Source: Rhytidiadelphus loreus (taxonomy: Eukaryota > Streptophyta > Bryopsida > Hypnales > Hylocomiaceae). From it: DNA of 64,000 nucleotides. The position numbers and the translations under genes are program-made. The stretch is from NCBI GenBank assembly GCA_947034895.1, contig OX344761.1, forward strand, positions 70,369,839 to 70,433,838, read 5' to 3'. The notes below the pieces were generated by a model. It saw nothing but the letters and a program-made list of their open reading frames with translations. It did not search any database and was not told where the DNA came from. Below, piece after piece: positions 56,301 to 64,000 of this stretch. Numbering within the stretch: position 1 is the stretch's first letter; each line of letters starts with the position of its first letter.

Positions 56301-58348
56301 CAGTCAGGTCCAACTCAATTACGAATTCTGGACCTGAGTCAGTCGTTACTGAAAATCGGTGCAACTTCAAGAAGCTATATCCGGGCCAAAAATAAATGGA
56401 TTTTGAAAGGAGAAGTTGCGTTGGAATCGTAGTAAAGAGTAGTTCATTATCTGTACAAATATTTACATATGAACTGGAAAAGCATATAACATATTTGATT
56501 TGTTGTGCATAGTCCCTACCATCTAGTGCTACCACCCTTTGTTGAAATGACAACTTTCATTCGATTGGGCATGCTTTCTATCAAATTTTGTAGTTTCTCA
56601 AGAGAAACCTCTTCCCAAACCGCTTTAATGGTGTCCATCATTTCTTGCTTGTTGCTTGGCTTCTTGTAGTGGCGGAGCAAATCTTTCATGATCTTCCACA
56701 GGTTCTCTATCGGGTTCAAGTCAGGTGAATTCAAAGGCCATTGTAATTTGGCTATCCCGTGAGCTTTCCTCCAAAGTTCTGGAACTTTGCCACGATGCAC
56801 AGGAGCGCCGTCTTCCATGAGAATGAGCTGTTTTGGTGCATCATGCATGAAATAAAACCCGGAGAGAGTACCTTCATATACATTATGCACGAAGTCATTA
56901 GCAGTGCGCTCTCCTTGTGGCATAAAAACGAGTGGACTTATGTCAAATCCACTAAATGCGCCCCATACCATGACCAATGTTCTCCCTGATTTGAAAGTGG
57001 GCGCCAAGCACTGGTCATCATACTTCTTGTGCACCTTTCTCCAAACTCGAATTTTCCGACTCTCTTTGCCAAGTTTGAAAGAAGACTCATCTGTCCAAAT
57101 TACATTCTTCCATTGTTCTGCAATCCAACGCTTATACTTGCGAGCAAATGCCAATCTCTGATTTCTATGCTTTGCACTAAGAAAAGGTTTCCTTATAGCA
57201 ATGCGATTCCCGAATCCGAGTAGACGCACATGCTTGTGGATGGTGGTTCGACAAACTCCGAACTTCTAAGCAAGTGCTGCTTAAGAAAGACGCCAATCTT
57301 GTTGGATTTCTCTAGCTAGGTCTCGAAGTGAACGAATTGAGAGTTTTGTGGGTGGAGGATTCGGCTTACCCGTAGTAACGCACCCAAATTTCTTCCACTT
57401 TGTCAAAACTATGGACACGGTAGAGCACAGCATTCCCATCAACTCGGCAATGCGGCTAGATTTCACTCCACCCTCCCGCATTCCCACAATGAGAGCCCTC
57501 TCATGATCGCTTAGCGTCCGTGTATGCATGGCAATCTGAAAGAATGCAAGTCTTTGGATTAATGGCAATCGACATGATGGAAATTTGGATTAAAAAACAT
57601 GTATGCAGTCTCATCCAGAAATCGAGAGACTCACTAGACAACAGTAGGGAATTTGAACGTGCAAGCTTGGGCAACAAATTAGCCTTGAAAAGAGTGTGCA
57701 ACCCCCCAAAATTTGGAGCGTCGGAAGCGGGAGGAAATCCAATTGGAAAAGTGTTGTGGAAAGCGGTAGAAACGGATGAGGAAGAGAAGTAGGAATAGCA
57801 CCAAAGCAAGAGCAAAAGCGGCGGATCAATGAAGATAGGTCCAATAAACCATATGCATTGTTTATGCAAAAGGAGCCAAGCCCGACGGGATGAGTATATA
57901 CCACCACCACCACCCGCAAAAAATCAGCCCGAAAACGGAAAGTGGAGCACCGACAGGTGCAAGCGAATGCAAGCCAAAATGTGAAGAATCGGGGATGGCA
58001 AAAAATGGAAGGGCGATTGGGAGCTGGACTTGGAGAGAAGGGCAATCAACGAGTGCAAGTGGGAGCGCCGGAAAGGAAGCCATGGAGGAGTGAGTGGGTG
58101 GTGAAATTCAGTGGCGGCGCAGGCAAGTTTTGGATTAGTAATGGGGGGAGCTATGAAAAATAGTGCATGGGCCCCATGATTCCGGCGCGTTTAATTAGAA
58201 TAGGAAGAAGACTATAGGGTGCACAAGACCGCGGGAGTAGGGACATGGAAACCTTCAACCGTGCTGGGGATGACATCGTGAACTAGGCACACTACGGAAC
58301 TAAACAAGAAGTGGAGGTCCAGAATTTGTAATTGAACTAACCTGACTG
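56301..58348 (-). mobile_element. Tc1-type element with transposase, 2,048 bp
   Basis: Inverted ends CAGTCAGGTCCAACTCAATT and CAGTCAGGTTAGTTCAATTA (as read from the right end), flanked by TA at 56299-56300 and 58349-58350. It contains the broken transposase at 56516-57529 (reverse). About 0.8 kb right of the gene is noncoding. TIR start CAGT and TA target are standard Tc1. Confidence 0.85.
56516..57529 (-). pseudogene. Tc1-family DD34E transposase, two in-frame stops
   Basis: Start chosen at 57529 (MHTRTLSDHERALIVG), giving about 337 codons, the normal Tc1 length. N-terminal helix-turn-helix: DHERALIVGMREGGVKSSRIAELMG, then a second, IRSLRDLAREIQQDWRLS to KFGVCRTTIHKHV, for TIR binding. The catalytic triad is visible: D in WTDESSF, D in LMEDGAPVHRGK, E in NSPDLNPIENLW, with 34 residues between the last two, hence DD34E. 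The family cuts and pastes DNA at TA. Two stops (TAA and TAG, near 57275 and 57260) lie in one frame between the two halves, with no shift, so the protein is split. The rest is well preserved, so inactivation looks recent. Most plant mariner elements are DD39D, which makes this type noteworthy. Confidence 0.9.
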
Positions 58349-58412
58349 TACATCTCCAAAATCAGTTTTGTACCTATGTGGAAGAGACGCTTTCAGAATC
58401 AAATTTTGTTCC

Positions 58413-59380
58413 TTAACCCCTCATCGCCTGAGGGGACAAAAAGTGTCCTCATGTATAATTCAAAGTGCTATAACTTTTGCATCCAATATTTGAATTTAAT
58501 AAAGCTTATTGGTAAAGTTGCGCTTTCTCTTCTAGTTTATGTGGTAAAATTTTCAGATCAATACAAGATTTACATACTAAATGGGAGTCAATCAAAGTTC
58601 CCAGGTTCAATTTGAATTCACCAAACTGCATTTGATGGCTGAAACTTTGGGGGGGGTGTATCTCCTTCATACATTGTTCGTTTTCAATAAAATTTGTTGG
58701 GTTATGTTCCCCTTTTAGACTAGTTATTGTGGTAAAATTTTCATGTCAATACAAGCTTCTTTGAATGTTTGGGAGCAATTCAAAATTTAAAATCTAGCCA
58801 TTTTCGGATTATAGTGAAATTCGGCGGCTTGTAATTTCTTCATACAGTGTCCATTTTCAATCATTTCTTTTGTGAAAGTTGTGCATACTAGTCTAGTTTG
58901 TATGGCTAAAATTTTACATGAATCCAAAAAGTAATGAATGACTGAGATGCTTTTTAGTGGAGGAGGTTTAGCCTTACATGGTGTTTTTTGCAACTTTTCA
59001 TGCTATTTTTTGACATTTCAAATCTGTTTTGCAGACACATTGAGTCAATTGAATGATATTTTTTTCACCGATGTGTTTATATGTTGATTTTGAATCACTT
59101 TATAGTCTCAAGTTTTTTCATTTGAGTAGGTTTAGAAGTCGAATTTCACCTCCAAATGTGTTTTTTGGAAAATTTCAGCATCTTTTTTTAACACTAAAAC
59201 ATTATAATCTTTCAATCCATGCGGTCAAATGGCTTCAAATTTTTTCTGTGTCATCTACAACATGCTCACTACAATACTGTACGGTTAAGATTTCTATAAC
59301 TTAGCGACATCTAAATTTACAACACTTCAAAAGCAACGCTGTTTTTGACCTCATTTGGACTTCAAGCGATGAGGGGTTAA
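58413..59380. mobile_element. TTAA-flanked element, family T1, copy 4, 968 bp
   Basis: TTAACCCCTCATCGCCTGAG at the left and GCGATGAGGGGTTAA at the right, TTAA on both ends. Same orientation as 2421-3398. Noncoding. Confidence 0.7.
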
Positions 59381-60779
59381 TAACTTTTGCATACAATATC
59401 CAAATGCCATGTTCTCTGGTGTGTTGGAACCTCCTTTCACTTGCCAGCAAAAACATGTAAAATTCTGACTAGTCTAAGAATAGTAGGTAATCTCAGTAGT
59501 AAAAAGGGGCGGTTTTGGGTGTACCTACCTTAGTCATGCACATCAAATAGACAAAATATGTGACTTGTGTGAAGTAGAAGCCTAGGATCCAAACCCATTA
59601 CCAAGACTTGTAGGGCGTTGTGAATGGGACCGATTTACTACCCCTCTAAATAAATAATGTCAATGTTGAATAATTGGATTTTAGTCAAACGTATTTAACC
59701 TTTAATTACCTAAATGACCATATATGGTCACTCTAAAATTTTAGACTCATTTAGATGTGGATAATTAAATTTCTTTGACCCTTTAAAAAAAATTTACAGG
59801 TGATTTGAAAGTTAACTATTGGAAGCTTTCATTTTCACTGAAAAAAGGTAAATATTTAATTTTGAGAGGTTCTCAAATGCATGCATATACCATTAGAGAA
59901 GAGTAAACTTTACCAATTTTACTTCATTCTTGACTTTGAGCAAAGTTTGCCAATTTCACTTGATTTGAGATCTAAGAAATTGTTTGTATCCATTTGCTTT
60001 GAAAATGGTCTCAATGGAAAGAGTAAAGTATTTTCATGATTTTCACCGGTGAAAATTTAAACATGCAAGTGTTGATTTGGAGTTGTTTTTGATTTCAACT
60101 TATAACAAAAAAATCCATTTCAACAATTGCAAGGTAGATTGTGTAATGAGTTTGATGGCCCTTCATTTGAACTTAAGGTTTTTGAAAGTGCAATTAGTAT
60201 GCTAACACAATTTTTAGTTGTTCATGTCAACTCCAATCCCCTAAAATTCTTATATGTAAATTTCTCAAACATTGTGGAGAAGGAAAACATACTAAAAATA
60301 CAATAATTACATTTCTCTTGTTATAATCTCACAACTTCTATACAATTTCACACTCAAAATTGGAATATACACTAATAAGCAAGCTCTTTAAACACCTATA
60401 CAATTAGAATTTGAAAAGAAAAAGAAATTGTTTTGTTGGAGATAACTATAAGCCCATGTTCTTTTTTCATAGGAAAAAACACACTCCAAAAAGGGTTAAA
60501 GAAGGGACTATAAAGAGATGCATCATAATGATAAAGCAATCATACTTTATGAAGAAAGAAAACATACTTTTGAATGAGAGATTTCCTTTGTTTCAAAATG
60601 TCACTATTGAGGATATGCATTAATAAGCCTAGTTGAGATTTGATTCAATTTGAACTAAATATCATTCCAAATTTCTACAACCACCAAGCTTGGAAGAAAA
60701 AAAAACTTACAAGTTTTGCTCAAAACCATTGATTATCCCCCAAAGAACTAAATTGTATTTTTGGTAATATAGCAATGTT
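59381..60779. other. AT-rich intergenic, no gene seen
   Basis: 59381-59530 repeats 46290-46440. 60060-60360 is a diverged inverse relative of parts of 17880-18110 and 19140-19210. No coding support. Confidence 0.4.
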
Positions 60780-61992
60780 GGTCAACTTATTACAAATTGA
60801 AATTTTTATTTATTTTGAAATTTTGAAATTTTCACACAACATGTGCCCAAGGAGTAGCTTTAAGGCCCAACAATTTTTATAACTTCTGACTACATGGTTC
60901 AAAAGTTATTGTATCATATGTACATTACAAGTGATTTGGCTCTCGGGGAGGGCTGCAAGTTCCCAACTCCAAACCCCCCCGAGAACCGCCGATATCCGTT
61001 GTTCCCGGCCTGTGCTGACCTGGCCAAGAGACGGCCAGGTCAGATTTTTCGAAAGAAAAAAAAAAAAAAAAATTTACTTTGTTTCTCAGTTTAAGGACAT
61101 AAATTTTTTTTTATATTTTATCTTTTCAAAAAAAAAAAAATCTGACAACGGCGTTCTTTTACTGCCGGGGGAACATCGCCGGGAACGGCCCTGAAACGGC
61201 TCTTAAAATCCTGAAATCTCTTCTAATGGTTCTCATTGTTTGGCAAGCAGTCCACACAACTAAAAAGACTTCTTCGAAATCACTTTTTTAAGAAATAAAA
61301 ATTTGAAATTGGTCTTTTAGATTTGTGTATGTGGAAAGCTTTGAATCATTCCGTTTTGATTGATGAGATGAAAGTTATGAGGAATTTTAGTTGTGGGTAG
61401 TTTGTAGGTAGTTATGAAATCTCTACTTTTAGATAAACTTTGAAGTTCTTTATTTAACTCAATTTTCAATATTTTTGGAAAAATATAAAAACATTAGGTG
61501 TAGATTGTTTATTACAACATTACAACCATTGAGATTGGCATTTTTCAATTCCATGAATAAATTGTTATCAATTTAGTATTTTAAATCATTCTCTATTTTT
61601 TCTATTCACAATTTTTTGCCTATATGTTGTACAATTCCAAATTATCTGAAATTTTTCATGCACATAGCCAACTTGCCTTGAAGAATGAATCCAAAGAAGT
61701 ATCACTATTTTGGACATTTTTTCATACAAATGTGATCTTGTGAAGTGCACTTGCCCAATTTTTTTGCAAGGCCCCCAAAAGCATTTTTGTCACTTCAAAT
61801 ACTAATATATTGTAATCTACACAGTGGAAATTTCTGAAAACTTTTCCACATCTTCTCAAACTAGCGTACTACAAGATCCTACAATCATATGTGTCCAAAA
61901 ATGTTTTTTTTCTAAAATTTGGTATTTGTACTAGAGATGGCAGTTTCGGAGCGTTTTTAATGAAAACATAGTCAAAAACCTTCACGGGTTAT
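60780..61992. mobile_element. T3-family element in reverse orientation, decayed ends, with insertion
   Basis: Inverse of 42429-43367 (shared ACACAACATGTG, GGCCCAACAATTTT, CTACAAGATCCTA, TTTGGTATTTGTACTAG). The right end has decayed to CGGGTTATCC. Interrupted by the GC-rich insertion 60938-61205. Confidence 0.6.
60938..61205. mobile_element. GC-rich insertion of unknown type, ~268 bp
   Basis: Markedly GC-rich against its host repeat, which is uninterrupted at 42429-43367. GGCTCT is present at both edges (60938 and 61198), a possible 6-bp target duplication. Inside: a perfect 10-bp stem hairpin TGACCTGGCC / GGCCAGGTCA (61016-61025, 61033-61042) and two A-rich runs. No box A/B sequence or protein recognised. 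Confidence 0.45.
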
Positions 61993-62309
61993 CCAGATGA
62001 AAAATATAAGCTAATCCATTCATGTGTTCTATAATTTGACTATCTATTGTGATTACAGACAAATTGGTTTGGCTTCTTCCCACCCCCAAGACACAAACAG
62101 AGCCTTCGATCTTGTTAAACAAATCTCACCTCCACCCCCTGCCATAGATTTGAATTAGATTCATTTTCAGATTTGTGTGATTGCAAAACTACTATGACTC
62201 ATCTGGTTTCAATTAACACACACACTCATTGGAAAAAATGAGAGCCATTGATTCTAAAGAAATAATTTCCCCTCCTCCCCTTGACACCATTGATCTTGAA
62301 AATTAAAAG

Positions 62310-62345
<36 letters not shown>

Positions 62346-63120
62346 GATATGGGATTAGGGTATGATATAGTGTTAGATACAGGTACATACAAAGAATACA
62401 AATATAAAATATATGAGTCATTAATCCATATCATTTGTCCAAACAAGTTGGTTTGAAAAATATAAGTATGGTTGGAGGGGGGGTATTCAAATAAAAATTA
62501 ATCACATTCTAAATTAATCATTAAATTAATTCAAAATGAGCACTATATGACTCAAAATGAGTCACTATCCACTCAAAAGACAAACACTACACAATAGCAT
62601 TATACCTTATTTCTGCCACTGTATACTAAAAGTGCACTTTTCAAATTTTCAAAAGTGTACTACTAGTACATAATGGTACAAAAGAATAGGATTGTTTACG
62701 TGAACACTTTACAAAATTGGTAGCAAAGTGTGACCTAGATTAATCCTGCAAATCATCTTACAAACCTAAATGGTTCAATAATTGTAGAAACAAAAATTAA
62801 CCTATTGGTCCAATAATCAAAGTATTTTGGTCACTACCTTGGTCATTGGGGGGGGACATGTCCTTCCAAGGTTAATTAACTTCAATCTCTTGGTAGAATC
62901 TCACTTTGCCCTAGCTACTACATTTCCTTCACATTTGTTTATTCCAATTTCTCTATACTAACAAGAAACTCATATATCTAGAATCCTAAGTGGAATGAAA
63001 GTTTTATTTCCACAAAGATTGGAATCTTTGATTAAACTTGAAATATTGGCTTTAGAATTTGGTGTGATGATATAATTGAAACTTTGGAATATGTGAGCCT
63101 AGAATCATGAGGACATGAGC
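61993..63120. other. AT-rich intergenic, no gene seen
   Basis: Contains the AT microsatellite below. No coding support on either strand. Confidence 0.4.
62314..62344. repeat. (AT)n microsatellite
   Basis: About fifteen uninterrupted AT units. Confidence 0.9.
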
Positions 63121-63124
63121 CCAA

Positions 63125-63292
63125 AAGACTATACATTATGTTATAGGTGCCTATATTATAGAAACCTTCCATGATTATAGTGTAATTGGGATATAGATAC
63201 CTATATTATAAGCACCTTCAATGGTTGCAGTATATCTACCTATATATATGCCCAAAGCTCACATGCTTGCATTTTCATGCTCACATACTAGC
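63125..63292. repeat. ~55-bp tandem units plus terminal motif (inverse of 51480-51745)
   Basis: GTGCCTATATTATAGAAACC, GATACCTATATTATAAGCACC and similar units, ending GCTCACATACTAGC at 63292. Confidence 0.5.
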
Positions 63293-63963
63293 ATTGTTGG
63301 CTAGTAGACCCTATCCCACCAAATTGTTCATTCACTCAAGTAAAGAAACAAAGTTTCAAAATATATCTTACCAATCAATTAACCCTAAAGCCCTCCAACA
63401 TCCTATTTTTAGACAACTAACAAGTTGGAACTCAAGTTTCATTCTCATTATTGCTTGGATGAAAATCATCCTAATTTGCTTCAGGCTTCGGGCTTCGAGT
63501 TTCAAGCTGGCTAGGCTTGAAGCTTTGGGTTGTGGTCTTCAATCCTTCGGCCCTCCTCCCAATTTCAATAAAACAAGTCCACCCTCAAATTAACACAATC
63601 AGTATGAACTTAAAAGGTTGACACACATAACACTTAAGCAAATTAAATTTTTTTTGGGTTTTTTGGGAAGGAAAGGAAAGCTAAAAGAAAGCAAATAATG
63701 TAATTTTCTTGGTGATTAGGCCCTCAACAAATACCTTCAACAGGGGAAAGAGCTAATGAGGAGTTGTGGGTTTAAATAGGCCTTATATAGAACCTTTTAA
63801 TCTATCTTAGTTTGACAAAGTCAAAGTTTTGCCGTATGGGAGCAACCCCAGGTTTTTATATGTGGCTTTTGACAAGATCACTTAAATATGCCAAATTCTT
63901 TTGGCAAAGGTAGACAAGTTATACTAGTGTCTCATCAAAAATAGTATTTTGAAATTTTAGTAT
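63293..63963. other. Intergenic, no gene supported
   Basis: A 135-codon frame (63186-63593, +) runs out of the tandem units and has no recognisable domain. Otherwise no feature seen. Confidence 0.35.
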
Positions 63964-64000
63964 TTAACCCCTAAACGTCCAAACAACGTTTTTCGACAAC
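63964..64000. mobile_element. Left end of a TTAA-type element, cut by the window end
   Basis: TTAACCCCTAAACGTCCAAA at the very end of the window matches the TTAACCCCT terminus of the other copies. Confidence 0.5.

Noticed and set aside
57501..58163. Several frames on both strands right of the Tc1 gene
   Set aside because: Within the noncoding flank of the transposon; no domain.
1..64000. tRNA and rRNA genes
   Set aside because: No cloverleaf with A/B boxes or rRNA core sequence noticed; a tRNAscan/Rfam run would be needed to exclude decayed copies.

Overview
The window looks like AT-rich, repeat-dominated nuclear DNA of a land plant. The best supported host genes are two copies of a Bet v 1/PR-10-type gene. 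Each has a TATA box, one GT-AG intron at the phase-1 position usual for this family, and an AATAAA signal. Nearly everything else that can be recognised is mobile-element sequence with plant-like introns. A DD34E Tc1 element and an amino-methyltransferase gene are unusual for a flowering plant, so I lean towards a non-flowering lineage (bryophyte, lycophyte or fern). That is inference and cannot be settled from this sequence alone.

Layout. 1-22.4 kb is gene-poor: nonautonomous DNA elements (TA-, TTAA-, TAA- and TCA-flanked foldbacks), a minisatellite, and a less AT-rich block (11.5-16.3 kb) of diverged internal repeats without a convincing gene. 22.45-26.07 kb is the first copy of a segmental duplication carrying PR-10 gene A. 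27.6-36.4 kb is a large decayed element. It starts with a degenerate tandem array and four ~90-bp perfect-arm palindromes, followed by a gene of about ten exons. That gene encodes an acidic leader, a ParB/sulfiredoxin-like domain (CDGNHR motif), a middle region of unknown fold, a Lys/Glu-rich linker and a circularly permuted (beta-class) DNA amino-methyltransferase-like domain. 37.1-39.2 kb is a reverse-strand hAT-type transposase pseudogene, cut off where the second duplication copy begins. 39.23-42.53 kb is that second copy, with PR-10 gene B. 42.4-46.9 kb is more TTAA-flanked and AT-rich sequence. 47.0-50.1 kb, reverse strand, is a second, more diverged and internally deleted copy of the ParB/methyltransferase element, again accompanied by the palindromes. 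55.4-58.35 kb holds two Tc1-type elements sharing a central TA: one nonautonomous, one with a DD34E transposase broken by two stops. 58.4-64 kb holds TTAA elements, a GC-rich insertion and simple repeats.

How it fits together. The PR-10 pair arose by local duplication (offset about 16.8 kb), with the hAT and ParB/methyltransferase elements lying between the copies. The two PR-10 genes differ by 14 replacement and only 1 silent base change, while 508 bp of distal upstream sequence is identical. The most unusual item is the ParB plus amino-methyltransferase gene family with its associated hairpin repeats. Two independently decaying copies conserve the same exon and motif order, so it was once a functional, mobile gene.
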